Positions 22,183 through 32,075 of a stretch of DNA of 64,000 nucleotides are shown one piece after another. The DNA lies in the NCBI RefSeq assembly GCF_001457775.1, contig NZ_CYSG01000021.1, positions 1 to 64,000 on the forward strand, written 5' to 3'. The position numbers and the translations under genes are program-made. The DNA is from Phaeobacter sp. CECT 5382. GTDB taxonomy: Bacteria > Pseudomonadota > Alphaproteobacteria > Rhodobacterales > Rhodobacteraceae. Below the pieces are notes generated by a model. The model saw nothing but the letters and a program-made list of their open reading frames with translations. It was not told the DNA's origin and ran no database searches. The stretch's first letter is position 1; every line of letters starts with the position of its first letter.

Positions 22183-22818
22183 TTATTCTGTTCCGGGATC
22201 GACCTCCGGAAGCGGAATGCCGCGCCGCTGCATCATGCACAGACGCAGGCTTTCGTGATCACAGGAGCGCAGGCGCAGGCGTGCGATTGGCAACACCACA
22301 GCGTTTTCAAGAATGAGATGGCGCCGGGCATGCGATGCAAACTGCGCCAGAACCTGCCGCTCTTGCTCCGTCGGCGGGCGTGATTGCAGATCTTCAAGGA
22401 TCGCGATCACCTTTGGCGTGTCCTTTGCGGCGTGGCTGTGATCCAGCAGGAGCCGTTCAATCACCCGGCCGATCTCATCTTCCGGGGCGCAGCAGCGGCG
22501 CATCAGCGGAAACAGATCCTCTTCTTCATCCGCCAGATGCAACGGCAGCTCCCGGGTCAGGAAAGTCAGCGATTGGGCAATATCTTCGGGGTCCGGATAT
22601 CCAGGGGCTGAGCTTGCAGAGACTGGCAGGTCGCCAGCCGAGGTCCGGTTCCGTTTGTCCTCCTGATCCGTGGCGGCGAGACGCTCAAGGGCGGCGCAGA
22701 TTTCGCGCTCGCGCCAATGATCTTCGGCAATGAAATCCAACGGCGTGGCGAGACGCGCAAGATCCGCACTGGAGAGGGGACATTCGGGTTGGCGATTGCG
22801 ACCTGTCAAAGGTGTCAT
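22183..22818 (-). CDS. Hemerythrin HHE domain protein
   Basis: This 211-residue protein contains the helical His-rich pattern of HHE cation-binding domains: FIAEDHWRE near residue 30, LPLHLADEEEDLFPLM, LLLDHSHAAKDTP, and HARRHLILENAVVLP. Such proteins hold a di-iron site and can bind oxygen or nitric oxide or take part in iron-sulfur repair. Within the nar operon a role in protecting or repairing the reductase during nitrosative stress is plausible but inferred. Gene spacing on both sides is short, which supports co-transcription. Confidence 0.78.
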   Translation of the reverse strand: MTPLTGRNRQPECPLSSADLARLATPLDFIAEDHWREREICAALERLAATDQEDKRNRTSAGDLPVSASSAPGYPDPEDIAQSLTFLTRELPLHLADEEEDLFPLMRRCCAPEDEIGRVIERLLLDHSHAAKDTPKVIAILEDLQSRPPTEQERQVLAQFASHARRHLILENAVVLPIARLRLRSCDHESLRLCMMQRRGIPLPEVDPGTE

Positions 22819-22842
22819 GACACAGCCCCCTCTCCTGTGGGG

Positions 22843-23640
22843 TTAGATGGGTTTCAGATCCGCCCCGGTGATCTGAGCCGCGGCAGCCAGTTCCTGCACA
22901 TATCCATGGGCAGATCGCGCCCAGGCCGCTTTTTCCATGGCGATGGTGATCGCGCGTTTTGCGGCTTCAAAGGGCAGTTCCTGACCCTTTGCCACCGCAT
23001 CCATCCGCACGATGTGATAGCCATGACGCGACAATACCGGCTCGGGCGTGATCGCACCTTCATCTAGATCAAGTAGAACCTTTTCAAATTCCGGGACGGT
23101 ATCCCCAGGCCCAAGCTGCCCCAGAGCGCCGCCAGAAGATTTTGAGCCGCAGTCACTGTCTGTTTTTGCCAGAGCAACAAAGTCCCTGGGTCTCACCTTC
23201 AGGCGTTCGCTCAGCACATTGGCCCTTTGCAATGCTTTTTCCTTGGCCTCTTTGTCGCGGGGGTCGCAAGCGCACAGAATATGCGAGACCTCCCACAAAG
23301 GCGGCGAGCGAAAACGCGAGGGATCCCGCGCCCATTCTGCCTTCACTTCTTCTTCGGTCGGCGCATCCACCGCGACCGAGGTTTCGAGAAGGCCCCGAAT
23401 CAGGGCCTCCTCGTCGGTTTCAAAACGGCCCGGCCCGACCTCGGCGGGTTCCGGCGTCAGGGCCTGACGGTGTGCCTCCTGCAGCAGCAGGGTGCGCACA
23501 GCCACCGCATTGGCCGCCTTGCGCCAGGCAATACCGGGTTTTCCGGCAGGGGCGTCGTGGTTCTGCGCCTCTGCCGCAACCACGGTATGAGGAACAGTTT
23601 CACCGTTGACGATGAGATCGGGAAAAAGGCCAGCTTTCAT
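22843..23640 (-). CDS. Parvulin-type peptidylprolyl isomerase (nar operon)
   Basis: This 265-residue protein has a C-terminal parvulin (PpiC) domain at about residues 130-235, with EVSHILCACD, FVALAKTDSDCGSKSSGGALGQLGPGDTVPEF and SRHGYHIVRMD. The N-terminal part is helical, as in NifM-like isomerases. There is no signal peptide, so it should act in the cytoplasm, probably on folding or assembly of NarG or NarH. It lies 15 bp after narI, a position where similar genes occur in other denitrifiers. Confidence 0.85.
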   Translation of the reverse strand: MKAGLFPDLIVNGETVPHTVVAAEAQNHDAPAGKPGIAWRKAANAVAVRTLLLQEAHRQALTPEPAEVGPGRFETDEEALIRGLLETSVAVDAPTEEEVKAEWARDPSRFRSPPLWEVSHILCACDPRDKEAKEKALQRANVLSERLKVRPRDFVALAKTDSDCGSKSSGGALGQLGPGDTVPEFEKVLLDLDEGAITPEPVLSRHGYHIVRMDAVAKGQELPFEAAKRAITIAMEKAAWARSAHGYVQELAAAAQITGADLKPI

Positions 23641-23655
23641 CTTGTCACCTCCGGC

Positions 23656-24387
23656 TTATTTGTTGGTGGACCGGCCGGGAGCAACCGGACCAGCACGGGT
23701 TGGAAGAGGCTCAGAGCGACGCGAACGAACCACCTGATAGCCAGGGCGGAAGATGTAGCGCACCGGCACCGACAGCATGTGCACCAGTCGGGTGAAGGGA
23801 AAGATTAGGAAGATGGTCAGACCCAGAAACAGGTGCAGTTTGAAGATGAAAGCCACATCGGCAATATGGGCGGCAGCGCCAGCCTGGAAGGTAAAGATCC
23901 CCTGCGCCCAGGCCATGAATTTGGTCATCTCGTGACCGTCCAGATGTCCCAGGGATGCAAAGATCGTCAACAGCCCCAGCACCAGCTGCGCCAAGAGCAT
24001 CGCCAAGATAGCAATATCCGCTGTGCTGGAGGTCTTGCGGATGCGTGGATCTGTCCAGCGACGGTGAAACAGCATACCACCCCCCACCAGCGCCATCACG
24101 CCGGCAATGCCACCAACAACAACCGCACCGACCTGTTTGAACCCATGGCTGATGCCAAGCGCGTCAAAGATGCCAATTGGTGTCAGCAGACCAATGAGGT
24201 GCCCAAAAAAGATGATCAGCACCCCAATGTGAAACAGCACCGAGCCCATGATCAACTGCTTGCGGCGCAGCATCTGGCTTGAGGAAGTTTTCCATGTGAA
24301 AGGGTCCCGCTCGTAGCGCGCGATCGACCCGATGATCGCCACCGAAAGAGCGATATAAGGATAGATACCGAATAGGAAATTATGCAT
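23656..24387 (-). CDS. narI: Respiratory nitrate reductase gamma subunit NarI
   Basis: This 243-residue membrane cytochrome b has five hydrophobic helices and anchors NarGH at the inner face of the cytoplasmic membrane, passing electrons from quinol to NarH. Histidines in LFHIGVLIIFFGHLIGL, and in KLHLFLGLTIFLIFPFTRLVHML near the C-terminus, would bind the two hemes. Length is slightly above the E. coli protein. It follows narJ closely. Confidence 0.93.
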   Translation of the reverse strand: MHNFLFGIYPYIALSVAIIGSIARYERDPFTWKTSSSQMLRRKQLIMGSVLFHIGVLIIFFGHLIGLLTPIGIFDALGISHGFKQVGAVVVGGIAGVMALVGGGMLFHRRWTDPRIRKTSSTADIAILAMLLAQLVLGLLTIFASLGHLDGHEMTKFMAWAQGIFTFQAGAAAHIADVAFIFKLHLFLGLTIFLIFPFTRLVHMLSVPVRYIFRPGYQVVRSRRSEPLPTRAGPVAPGRSTNK

Positions 24388-24398
24388 GAGAGCCTCCG

Positions 24399-25112
24399 TT
24401 ATTCAGCCGCTACGCCGGTGGAACCGGACGTAGGTTTTAGGGGTTCATCCATGCGCGACAGCATATCGCGCACTTGCGGGCAGCCGGCGTTGGGGTCGGG
24501 ACCAAAGAGCACTTCACTCTCCTCCCAGACCTCGTCCAGCGCTTCCAGATCGTTGGGGTCTACTTCAGGCTGCTCCAGCAGCTCAGCCACCGCAGCCTTG
24601 TCGGCCTCGACACCTGCGAGCTGTAAAAGAGCGGCGAACACAGCACCATAAGCGCTTTCGCGACGGGCAAGCCGTTCGCTCAAAGCTTCAAAGATATGGG
24701 CCGCGTCCGCCAAAGTATCCTGTGCTTCGGCAAGGGGACGCGTCGACAGGAATTCCAACAAAACAGGCAAATGATCCGGCAGCTCAGAGGTATTGGGCTC
24801 AAAGCCACCATCACGGTAGGTCTCAATCAACGACACCATGGCGCCGCCACGATCGCGGCTCTCGCCGTGCACGTGCTCAAACAGGTTGAGGCTGAGGGTG
24901 CGCGAGCGATCAAAGAGCATGACGTATTTCTCTTCGAGGTCGTAGATATCATCACTGCGCAGGGTATCTACCAAGGGGCGCAACGCGCGCCGTGCCGCCG
25001 CCGTCAGCCGGGTATCAGAGGCGAGAACGCCTCCGATTTCAGACATGGCACCCTGAAGCTCCCTGGTGGGGTAGCTCAAAAGCAGGGAAATCGCTTTTAA
25101 CGTCCGGTCCAT
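24399..25112 (-). CDS. narJ: Nitrate reductase assembly chaperone NarJ
   Basis: This 237-residue TorD-type helical chaperone guides cofactor insertion into NarG and attachment of NarGH to NarI. The segment ELEEKYVMLFDRSRTLSL appears here as DLEEKYVMLFDRSRTLSLNL, a hallmark of NarJ, followed by EHVHGESRDRG and LPDHLPVLLEFLS. Its start overlaps the narH stop by one base. The acidic C-terminal tail is longer than in many homologues. Confidence 0.93.
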   Translation of the reverse strand: MDRTLKAISLLLSYPTRELQGAMSEIGGVLASDTRLTAAARRALRPLVDTLRSDDIYDLEEKYVMLFDRSRTLSLNLFEHVHGESRDRGGAMVSLIETYRDGGFEPNTSELPDHLPVLLEFLSTRPLAEAQDTLADAAHIFEALSERLARRESAYGAVFAALLQLAGVEADKAAVAELLEQPEVDPNDLEALDEVWEESEVLFGPDPNAGCPQVRDMLSRMDEPLKPTSGSTGVAAE

Positions 25113-26635
25113 CAGCGCAGCTCCTCAGGCATTTTCAAAGGTTTCTTGGAGCCGCCAAACAGCGAGCCCTTGTTGATACCAGGGGAGCACCCATTGGTGT
25201 CGGTAAAGCCGCAGCCGCCGCGTAGATCGTAGGCTTCCTCGACCTGTTCACGGTGGGTTGTGGGGATGACAAAGCGGTCTTCGTAGTCCGCCAAAGCCAT
25301 GATTTTATACATGTCCTCGATCATCTCCCCATCGAGGCCCACCTTGGCCGCGACGGCCTCGTCACGAACACCGTCAACGGTTTTGGCGCGCATATAGCTG
25401 CGCATCGCCAGCATCCGTTCCAGCGCCAGCGCCACGGGCTCCTCGTCGCCTGCGGTCAGCATATTGGCGAGGTAGCGCAGCGGGATGCGCAGGTTGCGCA
25501 CGTCGGGCATGGCACCATCCATACCAATCGCGCCGGCCTCAGCCGCGTTCTGGATGGGCGACAGTGGCGGGATGTACCAGACCATGGGCAGCGTGCGATA
25601 TTCGGGGTGCAGCGGGAAGGCCACCTTCCACTCCATCGCCATCTTCCAGATCGGGCTGGCCTGCGCCGATTTGATCCAGTCCTCGGGGATACCATCGGCG
25701 CGGGCGGTTTCAATCACCTGCGGATCGTTGGGGTCCAGGAAGACATCCAGCTGCGCGTCATACAGATCAGTTGTGGCGGGCGCATTGGCCGCCTCTTCGA
25801 TCTTATCCGCATCATAGAGCATCACGCCCAGATAGCGGATCCGACCGACGCAGGTCTCGGAGCAAACCGTTGGGTTGCCGCTTTCAATCCGGGGATAGCA
25901 CAGGGTGCATTTCTCGGATTTGCCGCTCTGCCAGTTGTAGTAGATCTTTTTGTAGGGACAGCCCGAGACACACATCCGCCAGCCGCGGCATTTCTCCTGA
26001 TCAATCAGGACGATGCCGTCTTCTTCGCGTTTGTAGATCGCCCCCGATGGGCAGGCGGCAGCACAGGCCGGGTTCAGACAGTGCTCACACAGGCGGGGGA
26101 GATACATCATGAATGTATTCTCGTACTCCCCGTAGATCTCCTTTTGGATGCCCTCGAAGTTGTAGTCCTCAGACCGTTTCGAGAACTCACCGCCCAGGAT
26201 CTCTTCCCAGTTCGGACCCTTGTTGATCTTCTCCATCCGCTCGCCGGTGATCTTCGATCTTGGACGTGCGGTGGGAAAGGCTTCCAGTTCGGGCGCTGAT
26301 TTCAGGTGATCATAGTCAAAATCGAAGGGCTCGTAGTAGTCATCGATTTCGGGCAGATCCGGGTTGCCAAAGATATTGGCCAGGATCCGCCATTTGCTGC
26401 CCTGTTTAGGCTGGAGTTTCCCCCCGCGGGTCCGCTCCCAGCCGCCATTCCAACGGTCCTGGTTTTCCCAGTCGGTGGGATAGCCTGTGCCGGGCTTGGT
26501 TTCCACATTGTTGAACCAAGCGTATTCGACACCGTCGCGGCTGGTCCAGACGTTTTTACAGGTGACGGAACATGTGTGGCACCCGATGCATTTATCGAGG
26601 TTCAGCACCATGCCGATTTGAGCGCGTACTCTCAT
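25112..26635 (-). CDS. narH: Respiratory nitrate reductase beta subunit NarH
   Basis: This 507-residue electron-transfer subunit carries four iron-sulfur clusters. The Cys groups are CIGCHTCSVTCKNVW near the N-terminus, CEHCLNPACAAACPSG, CRGWRMCVSGCPYKK (the Trp replaces a Cys and marks the 3Fe-4S cluster) and CTLCYPRIESGNPTVCSETC. It conveys electrons from NarI hemes to NarG. It overlaps narG by 4 bp. Confidence 0.96.
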   Translation of the reverse strand: MRVRAQIGMVLNLDKCIGCHTCSVTCKNVWTSRDGVEYAWFNNVETKPGTGYPTDWENQDRWNGGWERTRGGKLQPKQGSKWRILANIFGNPDLPEIDDYYEPFDFDYDHLKSAPELEAFPTARPRSKITGERMEKINKGPNWEEILGGEFSKRSEDYNFEGIQKEIYGEYENTFMMYLPRLCEHCLNPACAAACPSGAIYKREEDGIVLIDQEKCRGWRMCVSGCPYKKIYYNWQSGKSEKCTLCYPRIESGNPTVCSETCVGRIRYLGVMLYDADKIEEAANAPATTDLYDAQLDVFLDPNDPQVIETARADGIPEDWIKSAQASPIWKMAMEWKVAFPLHPEYRTLPMVWYIPPLSPIQNAAEAGAIGMDGAMPDVRNLRIPLRYLANMLTAGDEEPVALALERMLAMRSYMRAKTVDGVRDEAVAAKVGLDGEMIEDMYKIMALADYEDRFVIPTTHREQVEEAYDLRGGCGFTDTNGCSPGINKGSLFGGSKKPLKMPEELR

Positions 26636-29600
26636 TCTGCTGCCTCCTTCTGGGTTGCTTCCCGGTCGAGCCAGTCGACCTTTTTCATTTTGCGCACCAC
26701 AACAAATTCATCGCGGTTGGCACCGACAGTTCCGTAGTAGTTGAAGCCATAAGACTGCTGCGCATAGCCGCCGATCATATGGGTGGGTTTCAGCACAGTC
26801 CGGGTCACAGAGTTGTGGATCCCGCCACGTTTTCCGGTCTTCTCAGAGCCGGGCGTGTTCACGATTTTCTCCTGCGCGTGATACATGAACGTGGTGCCAT
26901 CCTTGATCCGCTGCGACACCACCGCCCGCGCGGTCAGTGCGCCGTTGGTGTTGTAAAGCTCGATCCAGTCGTTGTCCTTGATGTTGGCCTTTTTGGCGTC
27001 GTTTTCAGACAGCCAGACCACCGGACCACCGCGGTTGAGCGTCAGCATCAGCAGGTTGTCGGAATAGGTTGAATGGATCCCCCATTTCTGGTGGGGCGTG
27101 ATAAAGTTCAACACCAGATTGTCGCCATCGTCCTGCACATCCTTGGTGATGGTTTTCAAATCCACCGGAGGCCGGTAGGACATGAATCCTTCACCAAAGG
27201 CGCGCATCCACAGGTGATCCTGATAGAGCTGCTGACGCCCCGTCAGGGTCCGCCATGGGATCAACTCATGCACGTTGGTGTAGCCCGCATTATAGCAGAC
27301 CTTCTCGCTTTCCAGACCGGACCAGGTCGGAGAGGAGATGATCTTGCGCGGTTGCGCCGCGATATCGCGGAAGCGGATCTTTTCGTCTTCCTTGGGTTTC
27401 GCCAGATGGGTGTGATCAATGCCAGTGAACTGCGACAGGGAATCCCAGGCTTTCACCGCGACCTCACCGTTGGTTTCCGGCGCCAGCATCAGCACAACCT
27501 CGGTCGCGTCAATGTCAGTGACGATCTTGGCACAGCCCTTGGCCGGGCCTTCCGTCCATTCCCCGTTCAGCTCGCGCAGATGCTGCACTTCGTGTTCGGT
27601 GTTCCAGGCGATGCCTTTGCCGCCATTGCCGATTTTATCCATGAGCGGGCCAAGTGCGACGAAGCGGTCGTAGATCGCCGTATAGTCACGCTCAACCGGG
27701 ATGTAGTTTGGTGCGGTCTTGCCGGGAATGAGGTCACATTCGCCTTTCTTCCAGTCTTTGACCTGATCCTGCGCCAGTTCCGCCGGCGTGTCGTGCAGCA
27801 GTGGGAGTGCTACAATATCGGTCTCCTTACCGAGGACCTCAGGCGCAACTTCCTGCACCTTCTTGGCGATGGATTTGAAGATCTCCCAGTCGGATTTGCT
27901 CTCGTAGGCCGGGTCCACAGCCGCCTGCAGCGGGTGGATGAACGGGTGCATATCCGAAGTATTGAGGTCGTTCTTCTCATACCAGGAGGCCGTTGGCAGC
28001 ACGATGTCGGAATAGACCGCGGTGGTGCTCATCCGGAAATCGATGGTGACCAGCAGATCGAGTTTACCTTGCGGGCCTTCCTCGTGCCATTTGGCCTCTT
28101 TGGGCAGTTGCCGTCCTTCTTCGCCAAGATCCTTACCCATGACGCCGTGATCGGTGCCAAGCAGGTGCTTGAGGAAGTATTCATGGCCTTTGCCGGAAGA
28201 TCCCAACAGGTTAGAGCGCCAGACAAAGAGGTTGCGCGGCCAGTTTTCGGGCGCATCCGGATCTTCGCAGGACATTTCCAATTCGCCAGACTTCAGCTGC
28301 TCAGCAACATATGTCGGGATATCCTTGCCAGCCTCTTTGGCCTGTTTCGCCACTTCCAGCGGGTTGGTCTTGAGCTGCGGTGCCGATGGCAGCCAGCCCA
28401 TGCGTTCAGCCCGGACGTTGTAGTCGATGAGGTTAATGTCCCAGTCGCCTGCGGGGGCGGTGGGCGACAGGATCTCATCGGCGTCGAGGGTCTCGTAGCG
28501 CCATTGATCGGTATGGGCATACCAGGCCGACGTTGCGTTCATGTGACGTGGCGGGCGACCCCAGTCGAGGGCAAAGGCCAATGGCTGCCAGCCAGTCTGC
28601 GGACGCAGTTTTTCCTGGCCCACATAGTGCGCCCAGCCACCACCGGACTGCCCCACGCAACCACACATGACCAGCATGTTGATGACCGCGCGATAGTTCA
28701 TATCCATGTGGTACCAGTGGTTCATAGCCGCGCCGATGATGACCATGGATTTGCCTTTGGTCTTTTCAGCGTTCTGGGCGAATTCACGGGCAACGTGGAT
28801 GATCTTGTCACGCGACACGCCAGTGATCTTCTCGGCCCAGGCAGGGGTGCCGGGCATCTCGTCGTCATAGTCCTTGGCAACCCAGTCACCGCCCAGGTTC
28901 CGGTCGAGACCATAGTTGGCGCAGTAAAGGTCGAAAACCGTTGCGACCTGAATATCGCCTTCAGCAGTCTTGATTGTTTTGACCGGGATATTACGGGTCA
29001 AAACATCTGGGTGATCCGCGTCTGTCGCAAAGGCTTCGGTTGCTTCGCCACCAAAGTAGGGGAAGTCCACACCCAGCACATCATCATGGTCTTCTTCCAT
29101 GATCAGCGACATTTTCAAGTTGGTGTCGGCGTCCTTGGCTTTTTCTTGCAGGTTCCATTCGCCATCTTCGCCCCAGCGATAGCCGATCGAGCCATTTGGC
29201 GCGACCAGACCACCTGTGGCCTCGTCCCAGGCGATGGTTTTCCATTCCGGGTTATTTTCTTCACCCAGTTTGCCATCCAGATCATCGGCGCGCAGGAAGC
29301 GGCCCGGCAGGATACGTCCGTCTTTTTCTTCCAGCTTCACCAGCATGGGGAAGTCGGAATACTTGCGGCAGTATTCTTCAAAGTACTCGGCCTGACGGTC
29401 GAGGTGGAATTCACGCAGGATCACGTGGCCAAAGGCCATGCCAAGTGCTGCATCGGTGCCCTGTTTGACGTTCAGCCAGACATCGCCAAACTTGGCGGCC
29501 TCGGAATAGTCGGGGCAGATGACGGCGGATTTGGTGCCACGATAGCGCGCTTCAGTATAGAAATGCGCATCCGGTGTACGGGTCTGCGGCACGTTGGAGC

Positions 29601-30360
29601 CCCAGAGCAGCAGATAACCAGAGTTATACCAGTCCGCAGATTCAGGGACGTCGGTCTGCTCGCCCCAGACCATCGGCGAGGCCGGTGGCAAATCGCAGTA
29701 CCAGTCATAAAACGACATGCAGACGCCGCCCATCAGCGACAGATAGCGCGAGCCCGCAGCGTAAGAAATCATCGACATCGCCGGAATGGGCGAGAAGCCA
29801 AAGATCCGGTCCGGGCCGTAGGTCTTGGTGGTATAAAGATTGGCAGCCGCCGTGATCTCGGTGGCCTCGTCCCAAGTGGCGCGCACAAAGCCGCCCAGCC
29901 CCCGGGTCTCCACGTAAGAGGCCCGCAGGATCGGGTCGTTCTGCAGCTTGGTCCATGCCTCAATCGGGCTCATGGTGGCGCGCATCTTGCGCCAGATCTT
30001 CATCAGGCGACCCCGCACCAGCGGGTTTTTCACCCGGTTGGCGGAATAGAGATACCAGCTGTAGCTGGCGCCACGGGCACAGCCGCGGGGTTCATGGTTC
30101 GGCAGATCGGGCCGCGTACGGGGGTAATCCGTCTGCTGTGTTTCCCAGGTGACGATCCCGGACTTCACATAGATCTTCCAGGAACAAGACCCGGTACAGT
30201 TCACCCCATGGGTGGAGCGCACGATTTTATCGTGGCGCCAGCGGTTGCGGTAGGTGTCTTCCCAGTCGCGGTTTTCACGGGTGACCTGGCCGTGACCGTT
30301 GGAGAACGTTTCAAGTTCTTTGGACTGAAGGAAGTTTAGCCGGTCGAGCAGATGGCTCAT
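26632..30360 (-). CDS. narG: Respiratory nitrate reductase alpha subunit NarG
   Basis: This 1242-residue molybdopterin enzyme reduces nitrate to nitrite on the cytoplasmic side of the membrane. The N-terminal FS0 cluster ligands appear as HGVNCTGSCSW (His51, Cys55, Cys59) plus Cys94 in EPRGCARG; the His ligand is typical of membrane Nar. The molybdenum-binding Asp lies in YDWYCDLPPASP. There is no twin-arginine leader, which agrees with a cytoplasmic site. The length is almost that of the E. coli enzyme. It is followed by narH, narJ and narI. Confidence 0.97.
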   Translation of the reverse strand: MSHLLDRLNFLQSKELETFSNGHGQVTRENRDWEDTYRNRWRHDKIVRSTHGVNCTGSCSWKIYVKSGIVTWETQQTDYPRTRPDLPNHEPRGCARGASYSWYLYSANRVKNPLVRGRLMKIWRKMRATMSPIEAWTKLQNDPILRASYVETRGLGGFVRATWDEATEITAAANLYTTKTYGPDRIFGFSPIPAMSMISYAAGSRYLSLMGGVCMSFYDWYCDLPPASPMVWGEQTDVPESADWYNSGYLLLWGSNVPQTRTPDAHFYTEARYRGTKSAVICPDYSEAAKFGDVWLNVKQGTDAALGMAFGHVILREFHLDRQAEYFEEYCRKYSDFPMLVKLEEKDGRILPGRFLRADDLDGKLGEENNPEWKTIAWDEATGGLVAPNGSIGYRWGEDGEWNLQEKAKDADTNLKMSLIMEEDHDDVLGVDFPYFGGEATEAFATDADHPDVLTRNIPVKTIKTAEGDIQVATVFDLYCANYGLDRNLGGDWVAKDYDDEMPGTPAWAEKITGVSRDKIIHVAREFAQNAEKTKGKSMVIIGAAMNHWYHMDMNYRAVINMLVMCGCVGQSGGGWAHYVGQEKLRPQTGWQPLAFALDWGRPPRHMNATSAWYAHTDQWRYETLDADEILSPTAPAGDWDINLIDYNVRAERMGWLPSAPQLKTNPLEVAKQAKEAGKDIPTYVAEQLKSGELEMSCEDPDAPENWPRNLFVWRSNLLGSSGKGHEYFLKHLLGTDHGVMGKDLGEEGRQLPKEAKWHEEGPQGKLDLLVTIDFRMSTTAVYSDIVLPTASWYEKNDLNTSDMHPFIHPLQAAVDPAYESKSDWEIFKSIAKKVQEVAPEVLGKETDIVALPLLHDTPAELAQDQVKDWKKGECDLIPGKTAPNYIPVERDYTAIYDRFVALGPLMDKIGNGGKGIAWNTEHEVQHLRELNGEWTEGPAKGCAKIVTDIDATEVVLMLAPETNGEVAVKAWDSLSQFTGIDHTHLAKPKEDEKIRFRDIAAQPRKIISSPTWSGLESEKVCYNAGYTNVHELIPWRTLTGRQQLYQDHLWMRAFGEGFMSYRPPVDLKTITKDVQDDGDNLVLNFITPHQKWGIHSTYSDNLLMLTLNRGGPVVWLSENDAKKANIKDNDWIELYNTNGALTARAVVSQRIKDGTTFMYHAQEKIVNTPGSEKTGKRGGIHNSVTRTVLKPTHMIGGYAQQSYGFNYYGTVGANRDEFVVVRKMKKVDWLDREATQKEAAE

Positions 30361-30399
30361 GGGGTCTCTCCTTGGGGTAGCGGGCGGATTGGCGGGCTG

Positions 30400-30424
30400 G
30401 CCCCGGCCAGCAGGTGGCCGGGGC
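30400..30424. promoter_or_regulatory. Strong hairpin between narK2 and narG
   Basis: GCCCCGGCC (30400-30408) and GGCCGGGGC (30416-30424) form a perfect 9-bp GC-rich stem with a 7-base loop in the gap between narK2 and narG. No T run follows on the minus strand. A role in transcript stability or partial termination, giving different amounts of transporter and reductase, is possible. Confidence 0.5.
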
Positions 30425-30441
30425 GAAGGTGCTTTGGGAGT

Positions 30442-32049
30442 TTAGGGGTTCTTGATGTAGGCGCCGGGGCGCAGGTAGAACCACCAGTTGATCAGGATGC
30501 AGACACCGTAGAAGACTGCAAAACCGTAGAGCGCGTACTCAGGAGTTGCGGCTTTGATCTGCTCACCAAACACTTTGGGGATGATGAATGCGCCGTAAGC
30601 AGCAACAGCGGCGGTCCAGCCCAGAACCGGGCCAGCCTGTTCTTTGTTGAAGGCCACCGCGATGGTGCGGAAGGTCGAGCCATTGCCGATACCGGTGGCA
30701 GCAAACAAGATCAGGAACAGTACCATGAAGGGGAAGAAATACTGCTCAGGCGTTGCCGAAACATAGGCCTGCTTGAGGAAGTAAGCGACGCCCAAGGCCG
30801 AGGCCACCATGACAATCGAGATCCACTGCGTAACCCGGGCACCGCCCAGTTTGTCAGCAATCATACCACCAACGGGACGGATCAAGGCGCCAATAAAGGG
30901 CCCCATCCAGGCATACATCAGGGCAGATGGGCCATTGGGATTGGCAAGATCGTGGGTCATGATGCCGTCAACTTCAACGTGCTGGAAGCCAAAGACCACT
31001 TTGATCGCCAGAGCAAAGGTCGCCGCATACCCGATGAAAGAGCCAAAGGTCATGGTATAGATCACGGTCATCGCCCAGGTGTGCTTGTTACCAAAGATCT
31101 TGTATTGACGGGTGAGGTTTTGACCAACCTGCCCAGGGATCAGCTTCAGCATGAACACGGTCAGCGCGATCACGATGGGCAAGACGATCCATTTCGAGAT
31201 CATGAAGCCAGACCCACCAACCTTAGCAGGCAGCATCAGCCACAACCCGATTGCAGCAGCAACAAAGCCAATCAGCAGCATGAAGGTAATGGTCGAGAAG
31301 GCACCAACAGGGCTGGGGATATCCGGGCTGACATGTTCATCGCGGATATTGTTCATGCCAAACCAACCGGCAAAGGCCAGCGGAATCAGAGCCAGGAGCC
31401 AGACATAGCCCGCATTGTGGATATAGGTCTCGGTGCCCGCTGGGATCTTACCAATCAGAGTACCAGAGGTGTTTTCGAGGATCATTGGCTCGCCGCCAAA
31501 CAGACCAAATGTCATCACCAGTGGGATAACGATCTGCATGGTGGTCACACCAAAGTTGCCCAGGCCTGCGTTCATGCCCAGCGCATAGCCCTGCACTTTT
31601 TTGGGGTAGAAGAACGAGATGTTGGACATCGAGGAGGAGAAGTTACCGCCACCGATACCCGACAGGAAGGCCAGCACCTGGAACTGCCAGAGCGGCGTAT
31701 CAGGGTTTTGCAGTGCAATACCGGCACCCACGGCGGGGATCATCAACAGGGCTGTTGTAAAGAAGATAGTGTTTCGACCACCCGCGATGCGGATAAAGAA
31801 GGTCGAAGGAATACGCAGCGTCGCACCAGTCAGACCGGCGATGGCGGCAAGCGTAAACAGCTCGGATTTTTCAAAGCTAAAGCCAAGGTTGATCATCTGC
31901 ACGGTGATGATGCCCCAGTAGAGCCAGACCGCAAAGCCGCAGAGCAGCGAGGGGATCGAGATCCACAGGTTCCGGGTGGCGATGGCTTTCCCCGTAGAGG
32001 CCCAATAGCTCTCGTCCTCCGGGGTATAGTTTCTTAGGTCTTGTCCCAC
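30442..32049 (-). CDS. narK2: Nitrate/nitrite MFS transporter NarK2-type
   Basis: This protein of about 535 residues is an MFS permease of the nitrate/nitrite porter family with twelve or more hydrophobic helices. The conserved nitrate signature appears as GIGGGNFSSSMSNISFFYP in the first half and GPFIGALIRPVGGMIADKLGGARVTQW in the second. Sequence type resembles the C-terminal half of fused NarK proteins (nitrate/nitrite antiporter). I start it at the GTG at 32049 (MGQDLRNYTPEDE) because AGGAGG lies 6 bases upstream; the Met codons upstream fall inside that ribosome site and an intercistronic hairpin. Confidence 0.87.
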   Translation of the reverse strand: MGQDLRNYTPEDESYWASTGKAIATRNLWISIPSLLCGFAVWLYWGIITVQMINLGFSFEKSELFTLAAIAGLTGATLRIPSTFFIRIAGGRNTIFFTTALLMIPAVGAGIALQNPDTPLWQFQVLAFLSGIGGGNFSSSMSNISFFYPKKVQGYALGMNAGLGNFGVTTMQIVIPLVMTFGLFGGEPMILENTSGTLIGKIPAGTETYIHNAGYVWLLALIPLAFAGWFGMNNIRDEHVSPDIPSPVGAFSTITFMLLIGFVAAAIGLWLMLPAKVGGSGFMISKWIVLPIVIALTVFMLKLIPGQVGQNLTRQYKIFGNKHTWAMTVIYTMTFGSFIGYAATFALAIKVVFGFQHVEVDGIMTHDLANPNGPSALMYAWMGPFIGALIRPVGGMIADKLGGARVTQWISIVMVASALGVAYFLKQAYVSATPEQYFFPFMVLFLILFAATGIGNGSTFRTIAVAFNKEQAGPVLGWTAAVAAYGAFIIPKVFGEQIKAATPEYALYGFAVFYGVCILINWWFYLRPGAYIKNP

Positions 32050-32075
32050 GTTTTTCCTCCTCATCATGAGGTTGC

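Noticed and set aside
27073-30339. 1088-codon open frame on the plus strand opposite narG
   Set aside because: It is the antisense shadow of narG, a clear full-length gene; the product has no family resemblance and such long shadows are common at high GC.
30352-32037. 561-codon open frame on the plus strand opposite narK2
   Set aside because: Antisense shadow of a clear membrane transporter gene; the product is His- and Asp-rich with no recognisable domain and no ribosome site.
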